A DNA stretch of 64,000 bases from Bacteroidota bacterium (GTDB lineage Bacteria > Bacteroidota > Bacteroidia > Chitinophagales > Chitinophagaceae): assembly GCA_023423405.1 (NCBI GenBank), contig JAFAFR010000084.1, positions 1-64,000 on the forward strand, read 5' to 3'. The translations under genes and the position numbers were made by a program. Shown one piece after another: positions 1 through 6,832 of the stretch. Within the stretch, counting starts at the first letter, position 1, and the number at the start of each line of letters is the position of its first letter. Under the pieces are notes generated by a model, which saw only the letters and a list, made by a program, of their open reading frames with translations, made no database searches and was not told where the DNA came from.

Positions 1-404
1 ACCTGAACTACCTGTTCTTTGATGAGCAGTTCAAGTATGCGGGCCAGTCGGCTGTGGCGCCGGTCAGCAGCTTCCCCTCGGGCAGCACCACACCGGTGTA
101 CTCGGACATCACGGCCTTTTTTAGCAGCCCGGTGACGGCGCAGAAGAGCGGATATATCTATATTTACGTCAGCAACGAGAGCAATATCCCGGTGTTCTTT
201 GACAACCTGAATGTGACGCACACCCCCGGCCCCCTGCTGGAGGAGACACACTACTATCCCTTCGGACTCACCATGGCGGGGATCAGTTCCAGGGCCATGA
301 ACAAACTAGACAACAAGTACGAGTACAATGGCAAGGAGAAGCAGGAGAAGGAGTTCAGCGACGGAGCAGGCCTCGACTGGTACGACTATGGCGCACGGAT
401 GTGA
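1..404 (+). pseudogene. RHS repeat core, 3' part, ended by an in-frame stop
   Basis: The frame enters from outside the window and is open from base 3. It encodes the end of a Bacteroidota RHS-repeat protein, a large secreted polymorphic-toxin carrier. Visible hallmarks are HYYPFGLTMAG, EYNGKEKQ and GLDWYDYGARM. In intact relatives ARM is followed by Tyr and then a DPxIGRW block. Here the Tyr position is TGA (402-404), and the same frame carries straight on with DPQIGRWYTIDPLSEQ. The break is therefore a nonsense change inside the conserved core, not a natural end. The GTG at 54 is not a real start. It could be a mutation, a recombination scar or a sequence error. Confidence 0.8.
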
Positions 405-938
405 GATCCACAGATTGGAAGGTGGTATACGATAGATCCATTGTCGGAACAATACCGAAGGTGGTCACCCTATAATTATGCAGTAAACAATCCGATTAGA
501 TTTACTGACCCGGATGGAATGAGTGTAAATGATTTTGTGAAGGATGATAAAACTGGAAATATCAGGTGGGATAAAGACGCAAACTCACAAGTATCAACTA
601 AGGCAGGAGAGACTTATCTAGGGAAAACGTTGACATTTAATTTCAATAGTTACATTGATGCGAAAACTTGGGATGGCCCAATGGGTGATATTCCTGCGGG
701 AGATAAGCTGACGTCAACGGTTTCGATTACTGGTAACGAAAATGAGGCTGGCGAATTAACTGGAATCACAGCTACTAAAAGCGTGACAGTTGGCGAAACT
801 CCTGTTGGCGCTGCCAGAGACAATTACCCGGGATTAGGAAGCGATCAGAATAAATTTAGTGCAACTTCTAATGCCAGCGGTCTAAATGTAAATTTCGAAC
901 AACATGCGAGTGTCCTAAAGTCGAGGAATTTGGGTTGA
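405..938 (+). pseudogene. RHS core end and start of the variable C-terminal tip
   Basis: This is the same frame as the upstream RHS core, directly after its TGA. It begins with the canonical core boundary (DPQIGRWYTIDPLSEQYRRW, SPYNYAVNNPIRF, then TDPDGM), where RHS proteins switch to a variable toxin tip. The tip (about 140 residues, starting SVNDFVKDDKTGNIRWD) is AT-richer than the core. I do not recognise its activity. The frame ends at TGA 936-938, but the natural continuation lies in another frame from about base 911. The ATG at 441 lies within the core and is not a likely start. Without read-through of the upstream TGA this segment is not translated as part of the carrier. Confidence 0.7.
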
Positions 939-1213
939 ATCTAATGGGCTATAATGCTGTAAATGTTGCCCAAAAGCTGGATGTAAATATCTCACCGCAA
1001 GGGAATGTTTCTGTGTCTTCAGCAACGGATGTTTTTCCATCAGCTACATTGAAATTAAATGGAAATACAATAATGCAGTACAATCAGCCTTCTTTTGAAA
1101 AACCCCATAGTCTTCCCGTAAAGGGCTATACCTCACCTCAAAATGGAAGTTATTCAACGGTTCCGATATATAATTATTCATACAAGCCAGCGATGTGGTA
1201 TAAAAGATCATGA
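911..1213 (+). pseudogene. RHS tip, C-terminal part in a shifted frame
   Basis: Reading moves from the frame of the upstream segment to the next one near bases 911-916, which restores HASVPKVEEFGLNLMGY and then a continuous tip ending PAMWYKRS at 1213. The pattern fits loss of one C from a short C run near 914. The fragment continues the protein sequence (NVAQKLDVNIS, ATDVFPSATL) with no start of its own in a plausible context, so it is the 3' end of the same broken gene. The product is unknown. The small membrane gene begins 3 bases after the stop. Confidence 0.65.
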
Positions 1214-1216
1214 TCT

Positions 1217-1630
1217 ATGCTTAAACCGACTTTCCGAAATGTGTTGCTGTTTATTGCTATAAAATATTTGGTGTTTTACGGATTCCTAATGGTTAAAAAC
1301 GCTGACTATAAATTATTGGAGATAAAAAATATAACTAAGGGACACACACTCACTTATTTTATTTTTGTCATGCTCCCTCTTCCGCTAATTTCTATGTTGT
1401 TGTTTTCTGGGCCAATATATTACGCGCTCCGGCTGAAGAGTATTCTATTGACTTTTATTTTGTTTGTTGCAATTTTGCTAGGAGAGTATTTTTTGTACGT
1501 TTATTTTACTCCTAACAGGCATCCAGATTCTAATGGAATATACAATGCCATTATTGGCGTTATTGTTTTTTCTGTAATGTTCTTTCGGTATGTAGGGTTA
1601 AAATTTACGAATACAGTGAAAGAAGAATAG
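1217..1630 (+). CDS. Small four-helix membrane protein, possible immunity protein of the RHS tip
   Basis: This 137-residue protein is mostly hydrophobic. It has about four predicted membrane segments (near residues 7-25, 45-63, 70-92 and 108-125) and short charged ends. I do not recognise a family. It starts 3 bases after the RHS tip stop and is followed by a hairpin terminator, so it closes a toxin-tip cassette. That is the usual place for a cognate immunity gene, and a membrane immunity protein would suit a membrane-acting toxin. The functional link is inference from position. The gene is AT-rich and intact, unlike the toxin frames before it. Confidence 0.6.
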   Translation: MLKPTFRNVLLFIAIKYLVFYGFLMVKNADYKLLEIKNITKGHTLTYFIFVMLPLPLISMLLFSGPIYYALRLKSILLTFILFVAILLGEYFLYVYFTPNRHPDSNGIYNAIIGVIVFSVMFFRYVGLKFTNTVKEE

Positions 1631-1651
1631 ATAGCAACGGCGTAACGCTCC

Positions 1652-2141
1652 GTGTATATAAACGAACAAAGCTCCGAAATCCGAGGCTTTGTTCGTTTTA
1701 TGGAGGTGGTAATTTATTATACTTATGCTTCAACTGGCACGATGTACATGCAGTTGGAATTTACTTCATTGCCGGTTAATTTGAATATGTCAGCAGATGG
1801 GAAAGCCGCTCCCGCTAAATTGACAAAAGAAGAAAAAGCAGAACTAAATAGACCGTTAACTCAACCGGCTGATACAAAAAGAGGTTTAATATATGAAGTG
1901 CCAGGATCAGCTACAAAATCTGGGAAGCCGTATGTTGGAAGAACAAAAAATCCCAAGCCATCTGATCGACGCTCAGATGGTGGGCGTGATAGAAAAAAAA
2001 GCTAAGGTAGTGGGTACTTATGATTCTAATAATACAAAAGAGGGACGGCAAAAAGAACAGCAAAAAATAGATGAACATGGGTTGGAAAACCTTGACAACA
2101 AACGGAATGAAATAAAAAAGGACAAGAAAAAAGATGAATAA
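1652..2141 (+). pseudogene. Detached GIY-YIG-like nuclease toxin tip, frameshifted at an A8 run
   Basis: The likely domain runs from about 1790. It reads RGLIYEVPGSATKSGKPYVGRTKN, with the spaced Tyr, YVG and Arg expected of a GIY-YIG-like fold, then RRSDGGRDRKK. The frame then stops at 2003-2005. The frame beginning at 1893 resumes it as AKVVGTYDSNNTKEGR and HGLENLDNKRNEIKK. Joining the two across A8 (1993-2000) gives one uninterrupted domain, so the tract is one A too long. There is no RHS core attached. The ATG at 1652 precedes the terminator hairpin and is unlikely to be used. The stop at 2139-2141 overlaps the next gene start. Nuclease activity is inferred from motifs. Confidence 0.6.
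1661..1697 (+). terminator. Intrinsic terminator closing the first RHS cassette
   Basis: A perfect 12-base inverted repeat (AACGAACAAAGC with GCTTTGTTCGTT) brackets a 13-base loop and is followed by a short T-rich run. It lies 31 bases after the membrane protein gene and separates it from the detached GIY-YIG tip. Confidence 0.75.
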
Positions 2142-2721
2142 TAAATATCAAGAATTTTGGAGTTGGTTTGAAAAAAACAATAAGCAGATTGCAAATGCTG
2201 CACCAGAAGATAATATTTTGGTTGAGCTTGACGGGAAGATATGCGAATTGGGCGATTTCGCGTGGGAATTGGGTTCAAGTGAAGCTAATTTTAACGCATT
2301 AACTATCTCTCCCGGCGGCGATCGTTCGCTTTTAGCTACAACAAAAAACATAATTTCTCAGGCGCCCAATTTGAAGGATTGGAAATTTTATGATTCAAAA
2401 CAAATAAAGGAATGGAACTATAAGTTTATAGTTAATCTAAATCAAAAAAAAATAAATGTAGACATTCAAAAGTGGGAATATGTATTACTGGCGTATGGGA
2501 ATTCGCTATTCGATATAGTTGTCAAACCAACCCCTTATTTAGCCGTTTTGGATGATGATATTTTGGGAATAGCAGAAATGGTTCTAGATAGTTTAATAGG
2601 GGAGGGTAATCGGTTAGAGAAAATTGAGAACATTTATATTGAGAAGTATTTTAATGAAGATTACGCAAATAAAGCAACCAATATCTTAAAATTAAGAAAT
2701 CATCTAAACGAAGTATCTTGA
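2134..2721 (+). CDS. Hypothetical soluble protein, likely immunity partner of the GIY-YIG tip
   Basis: This 195-residue, acidic, soluble protein starts MNNKYQEFWSWFEKNN. It has no signal peptide or membrane segment, and I cannot name its family with confidence. The start ATG overlaps the last 8 bases of the nuclease tip frame, giving translational coupling. Tip-then-overlapping-gene order is the standard toxin-immunity layout in polymorphic toxin loci, so I infer an immunity role. The frame is intact although the toxin frame is broken. Base composition is AT-rich like the rest of the island. Confidence 0.65.
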   Translation: MNNKYQEFWSWFEKNNKQIANAAPEDNILVELDGKICELGDFAWELGSSEANFNALTISPGGDRSLLATTKNIISQAPNLKDWKFYDSKQIKEWNYKFIVNLNQKKINVDIQKWEYVLLAYGNSLFDIVVKPTPYLAVLDDDILGIAEMVLDSLIGEGNRLEKIENIYIEKYFNEDYANKATNILKLRNHLNEVS

Positions 2722-2798
2722 ATTAGATGCAATGTATATGAAAACATTGGTTAGGTGAATTTTTCAAAATCAAGGACTGGTACGCTTACAGTAACGCA

Positions 2799-3083
2799 AT
2801 GAAAAATCAATTAATTAAAGTTGTTGTATTAAATATACTGTTAGGGATAATACTCCTCGTAGCATTTTATCTCAGTGCTTTTTTATCTGGCTATGGCTCG
2901 AACATTGGCTATTTAACTCAGGAGAAAAAGTTGTTTATTAAATTTATTGCACTTCATCTTATAATTAATCTATTTGAGCTTTATAGATATAATCAAATTA
3001 ATGCGATTCGTTTTTTGAGTTCACTAGTGACAATCGCTTTTTTGTATACTATTGCTGCATGGCATTTTGAATACTTTAGCTAA
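2799..3083 (+). CDS. Small three-helix membrane protein of unknown function
   Basis: A 94-residue hydrophobic protein with about three membrane segments (near residues 7-28, 46-62 and 72-90). I recognise no family. It lies 77 bases after the soluble putative immunity gene and is followed by a terminator, so it may belong to the same cassette or be the surviving immunity gene of a lost tip. It resembles the membrane protein at 1217 only in size and hydrophobicity. Confidence 0.5.
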   Translation: MKNQLIKVVVLNILLGIILLVAFYLSAFLSGYGSNIGYLTQEKKLFIKFIALHLIINLFELYRYNQINAIRFLSSLVTIAFLYTIAAWHFEYFS

Positions 3084-3087
3084 CTAA

Positions 3088-3112
3088 TAACGCTTGGCAA
3101 TGCCAGGCGTTA
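3088..3112 (+). terminator. Intrinsic terminator after the second cassette
   Basis: An 11-base stem (TAACGCTTGGC with GCCAGGCGTTA, one G-T pair) with a 3-base loop is followed by TTGTTAT. It begins 4 bases after the stop of the small membrane gene. Confidence 0.65.
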
Positions 3113-3131
3113 TTGTTATATGGAGCTCACC

Positions 3132-3572
3132 ATGGATACCAGTTTGACTAGCAAGCGGGTGATCCGGGAGCTGAACCAACTGATTGCCTGGAGAGGGCAA
3201 CCAACAAAAATCTGGGTCGATAATGAGTCTGAATTTGAGGTAGACGTACTTGCCCAATGGGCATCACAGAGAAATATCTAATATCAAATTCATTGAAAAG
3301 GAAACCCACATCAGAACGGATACATGGAGCGGTTTAACCGCAGCTTCCGGGAAGAAGTGTTAGATGCATATGTATTTACCAGATTGAAAGAGGCATAGAT
3401 GATGGCTCATTCCTGGATGTGGGCCTATAACAACCAGCGACCACAGCAATCACTTAACTACCAACCACCCGTAGCCTTTTTACAAAAACATCAACAAAAC
3501 AATACGTTTCCAACTTTCCAGTACGACGAAGAAATTGACTGGAAATCCCTGGTTTTAAACGCTACTAACTGA
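3132..3572 (+). pseudogene. Decayed IS3-family transposase (OrfB integrase core)
   Basis: Translating across frames gives the C-terminal part of an IS3-family DDE transposase: QPTKIWVDNESEFE around the second catalytic Asp, then HQNGYMERFNRSFREEVLDAY with the catalytic Glu region, then WMWAYNNQRPQQSLNYQPP and a C-terminus EIDWKSLVLNATN. Frames shift near 3281-3300 and there is a further stop near 3399. The N-terminal half and OrfA are missing and I see no terminal inverted repeats. It is a dead remnant marking the right edge of the AT-rich island. Confidence 0.75.
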
Positions 3573-3817
3573 GGGAAGCTTTCAGAAGGTACCGGCCGTG
3601 GGTTGAAAACCATATCCACCCCACAATTAGTAAGCAAACGTCCCAGGGCTGGGCAGCAAACGTCCCTAAGTCGAAAATTGAGGCAAAACCGGCGCTAGAT
3701 TTGTTTCGAATTATTAGGGAAGCGTCGTACAGGAAGACCGGGAGGTACGACCCCGGCCAGCCTCCTTCCCCAACAGATCAATGAACCAATTTTTGAAAAC
3801 CAAAAAAATCCAAATCC

Positions 3818-4387
3818 ATGTCTAAAATTACAGACAACCTCCTGGTGCGCGGCGCCCGGGGCAAAATGGGCAACCAGTTCGTGTACAAACAAAGAGGCGA
3901 AGACACTTTCATCACCCGGATGCCCAAAATCAACAAAAACGCCGTCCCCACCGAAAGCCAGGAAAAAATGCGCGACCGCTTCGGCGAAGCCTCGCTGTAT
4001 GCACAGGGCGCCATGGCCGACGCCGACCTGAAAGAAGCCTACCAGCGCAAACTGGCGCCGGGCAAAACGGCCTACAACGCGGCCTTCCGCGACTACCTGA
4101 AAGCACCGGCAGTCACCGGCATCGACGCGGCGCAGTACAACGGCCAGCCGGGCCAGCGCATCACCGTCCGCGCCAAGGACGATTTCCGGGTGGCGGGCGT
4201 GCAGGTAAGCATCCGCACGGCCACCGGTGAGTTGGTGGAAGCGGGCGAAGCCGTGCTGGATCCCATCAACCGGAATCGCTGGATCTACACCACCCGGGCC
4301 ATCAACCCTGCAATGCCCGGCAGCAGCGTGGAGGTAACGGCCAGGGATATCCCGGGCAACGAGGGCAAACAACAACTCACCCTCTAA
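3818..4387 (+). CDS. Hypothetical protein, 189 aa
   Basis: This soluble protein opens MSKITDNLLVRGARGKMGNQ. It has a basic N-terminal region, a middle helical part rich in Ala and Lys, and a beta-rich C-terminal half (GQRITVRAKDDFRVAGVQV, GSSVEVTARDIPG). No signal peptide or membrane segment is visible. I have an impression of similar short proteins in Bacteroidota but cannot name a function. The gene is GC-rich like the main chromosome, so it marks the return to typical sequence right of the IS remnant. It ends 92 bases before a terminator. Confidence 0.7.
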   Translation: MSKITDNLLVRGARGKMGNQFVYKQRGEDTFITRMPKINKNAVPTESQEKMRDRFGEASLYAQGAMADADLKEAYQRKLAPGKTAYNAAFRDYLKAPAVTGIDAAQYNGQPGQRITVRAKDDFRVAGVQVSIRTATGELVEAGEAVLDPINRNRWIYTTRAINPAMPGSSVEVTARDIPGNEGKQQLTL

Positions 4388-4404
4388 ATCCCGCAGTTAA
4401 GGGT

Positions 4405-4438
4405 AGTCGCCAATGGCCACCGTCAGTCGCCAATGGCC
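4405..4438. repeat. Short tandem repeat between gene and terminator
   Basis: Two copies of the 14-base unit AGTCGCCAATGGCC start at 4405 and 4425, giving a 20-base period. Further partial copies of the CAACGGCC part follow. It is non-coding, between the hypothetical gene and its terminator. Confidence 0.6.
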
Positions 4439-4479
4439 TCCAACGGCCACCCACAACCGTTGACGGCTACCAGCACCCA

Positions 4480-4510
4480 AAAGCACCCCGGCCCGACCCC
4501 GGGGTGCTTT
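4480..4510 (+). terminator. Strong hairpin terminator
   Basis: A perfect 12-base stem (AAAGCACCCCGG with CCGGGGTGCTTT) with a 7-base loop lies between the hypothetical gene and the S9 peptidase. The A run before and T run after allow it to work in both directions. Confidence 0.7.
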
Positions 4511-4535
4511 CCACTCCCGAAAATATTACCACCGG

Positions 4536-4568
4536 TTGCACATTCCCGTAACCGATCCCTTAACTTTC
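4536..4568 (+). promoter_or_regulatory. Candidate promoter for the S9 peptidase
   Basis: TTG at 4536-4538 is followed 22 bases later by TAACTTTC (4561-4568), one base off the Bacteroidota -7 consensus TAnnTTTG. It sits 20 bases before the chosen ATG at 4589. Confidence 0.4.
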
Positions 4569-4588
4569 CGCTTCAATATCATTCCCAC

Positions 4589-6781
4589 ATGAAAAAAATA
4601 CAGCCTGGTTTTGTAGCTCTTCTTTTCTGCTGCCTGCTCGCCGGCAGCCTCTCCGCACAACGTGGCCTGTCCTGGTCCGCCGACGGTAAAAGCTATCTCG
4701 ACCTGCGCGAAGGCCAGATCCTTCGCGTCAACCTCCCGGCCAACCAGCCCGAAGTGCTGGTGACCAAACAACAACTGACCCCCGCCGGGCAACAAGCCCT
4801 TGCCATAAAAGATTTCAGCCTCTCCGCCGACGGCAACAGCGTACTGGTTTTCACCAACACCACCCGCGTATGGCGCTACGAAACCCGCGGCGATTACTGG
4901 ATCCTCAACCGCAACAACGGCTCCCTGAAACAGGCCGGCAAAAACCTGCCGCCCTCCAGCCTCATGTTCGCCAAATTTTCACCCGACGGCCAAAGGCTGG
5001 CCTACGTGAGCGGCAACAATCTCTACGTGGAAGACCTGGCCTCCGGCGTGGTCACCCCGCTTACGTCCGACGGCAGCCGCCAGCGCATCAACGGCACTTT
5101 CGACTGGGCCTATGAAGAAGAGTTCTATTGCCGCGACGGCTTCCGCTGGAGCGCCGACAGCAAACAGATCGCCTTCTGGCAGATCAATGCCAACAAAACG
5201 CCCGACTATTTCATGGTGAACAATACCGATACCATCTATCCCAAAGTGATTCCCGTGGAATACCCCGTGGCCGGTGTAAAACCTTCTTCTTTCCGCATAG
5301 GCGTAACCGGTATAAACGGCGGGGAAACCCGCTGGATGAAAATTCCCTACAACGAAGAATGGGGCAACTACGCGCCCCGCATGGAATGGGCCGCCAGCAA
5401 CAATGAGCTCATCGTGCAGTACCTCGACCGCAAACAGCAGGATTCCAAATTGCTGCTTTGTAATACAACTACCGGCGACGTACAAACGATTTACCACGAA
5501 TTCGACAGCGCCTGGATCGATATCCAACCATCCTGGGACAACGACTACGCCAACGGCGGCTGGGACTGGATCAACAGTGGAAAGGAATTCCTCTGGGTAA
5601 GTGAGAAAGACGGCTGGCGCCACCTCTACCGCGTATCGCGCGACGGCAAAAAGGAAACCCTCGTCACAAAAGGTGGTTTCGACATCATCGACCTGGTGCA
5701 GGTAGACGAAAAAAGCAATTATGTGTACTACCTCGCTTCTCCCGAAAACGCCACCCAGCGCTATCTCTACCGCTCGCGCCTCGACGGCAAGGGAAATGCC
5801 GAAAGGGTGAGCCCGGCCGGCCAGGCAGGCAGCCACGACTACGATATCGGTCCCGGCGCCCTCTTCGCCCGCCACCGCTTTTCCAACCACTACACCCGCC
5901 CGGTAACGGAATGGATCAGCCTGTCCAGTCACCAGCCGGTAACCGGATCGCCCTCCGTGGCAGAAGCCGTTTCCAAAGCCGACCCCAAAACGGCCCGGGT
6001 GAAATTCATACAGATCACTTCGCAGGAGGGCGTCACGATGGACGCCTGGATCGCCAAGCCCGAGGCCTTCGATTCCACCAAAAAATACCCGCTGGTGTTC
6101 AACGTATATACCGAACCCGCCGGCCAGACCGTAAAAGACAGTTGGGGCGCCGGCAACAACTTCCTCTACCAGGGAAACATGCAGCAGGACGGCTATATCT
6201 ATGCCGCCATCGACAACCGTGGCACGCCCGCGCCCAAGGGAAGGGCCTGGCGCAAATCGGTGTACCGCAAAATAGGCCTCGTGAACATCCACGACCAGGC
6301 CATGGCGGCGAAGGAAATGCTGAAATGGTCCTGGATCGACACCAGCCGCGTGGCCGTATGGGGATGGAGCGGCGGCGGTTCCGCCACGCTTAACCTGCTG
6401 TTCCAGTATCCCGGTATTTATAAAACGGGCATCGCCATCGCGGCCGTGGGCAACCAACTCACCTACGACAATATTTACCAGGAACGCTATATGGGCCTGC
6501 CCCAGGAAAACCTGCAGGATTTCATCAACGGTTCTCCCATCACCTATGCAAAGAACCTGCAGGGCAAACTTCTTTACATCCATGGCACGGGCGATGACAA
6601 CGTGCACTACAACAATGCCGAAATGCTCTTCAACGAGCTGATCAGATACAACCGCCAGTTCCGGATGATGAGCTACCCGAACCGCACCCACAGCATTTCG
6701 GAAGGGGAGGGTACTTTCAAGCACCTGTCCACTTTGTTTACCGAATATCTCCGAGAAAACTGCCCGCCGGGCGGGAAATAA
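4589..6781 (+). CDS. Secreted S9 family peptidase (dipeptidyl peptidase IV-like)
   Basis: This 730-residue protein is a probable periplasmic or exported serine peptidase that removes N-terminal dipeptides. An N-terminal signal peptide (MKKIQPGFVALLFCCLLAG, cut after SLSAQ) supports the start at 4589 rather than the in-frame ATG at 4433, which lies upstream of a terminator hairpin. The beta-propeller (DPPIV N-terminal) region spans roughly residues 90-440 and includes DWAYEEEF, the Glu motif that binds the substrate amino terminus in DPP-IV. The alpha/beta hydrolase domain carries GWSGGGSA with Ser594, the Asp pair 669-670 in GTGDDNVH and His701 in NRTHS. An M28 peptidase gene follows 51 bases later, suggesting joint peptide breakdown. 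Confidence 0.92.
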   Translation: MKKIQPGFVALLFCCLLAGSLSAQRGLSWSADGKSYLDLREGQILRVNLPANQPEVLVTKQQLTPAGQQALAIKDFSLSADGNSVLVFTNTTRVWRYETRGDYWILNRNNGSLKQAGKNLPPSSLMFAKFSPDGQRLAYVSGNNLYVEDLASGVVTPLTSDGSRQRINGTFDWAYEEEFYCRDGFRWSADSKQIAFWQINANKTPDYFMVNNTDTIYPKVIPVEYPVAGVKPSSFRIGVTGINGGETRWMKIPYNEEWGNYAPRMEWAASNNELIVQYLDRKQQDSKLLLCNTTTGDVQTIYHEFDSAWIDIQPSWDNDYANGGWDWINSGKEFLWVSEKDGWRHLYRVSRDGKKETLVTKGGFDIIDLVQVDEKSNYVYYLASPENATQRYLYRSRLDGKGNAERVSPAGQAGSHDYDIGPGALFARHRFSNHYTRPVTEWISLSSHQPVTGSPSVAEAVSKADPKTARVKFIQITSQEGVTMDAWIAKPEAFDSTKKYPLVFNVYTEPAGQTVKDSWGAGNNFLYQGNMQQDGYIYAAIDNRGTPAPKGRAWRKSVYRKIGLVNIHDQAMAAKEMLKWSWIDTSRVAVWGWSGGGSATLNLLFQYPGIYKTGIAIAAVGNQLTYDNIYQERYMGLPQENLQDFINGSPITYAKNLQGKLLYIHGTGDDNVHYNNAEMLFNELIRYNRQFRMMSYPNRTHSISEGEGTFKHLSTLFTEYLRENCPPGGK

Positions 6782-6832
6782 AAGGCAGCCACTCAAAATT
6801 TTCAGTCACCTAACACATTCAACCAACCGCAC

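Noticed and set aside
402..404. TGA in the RHS core read as selenocysteine
   Set aside because: The replaced residue is a structural Tyr in a family with no selenoproteins, and no SECIS-like hairpin is evident after it.
3634..3666. Two copies of GCAAACGTCCC as a possible IS end or attachment site
   Set aside because: They are 11-base direct copies 22 bases apart with no flanking duplication or link to the transposase end.
4979..6796. Long minus-strand open frame of about 600 codons opposite the S9 peptidase
   Set aside because: It is a composition shadow of the GC-rich peptidase gene: odd residue content, no signal or domain, and the plus-strand gene has full catalytic motifs.
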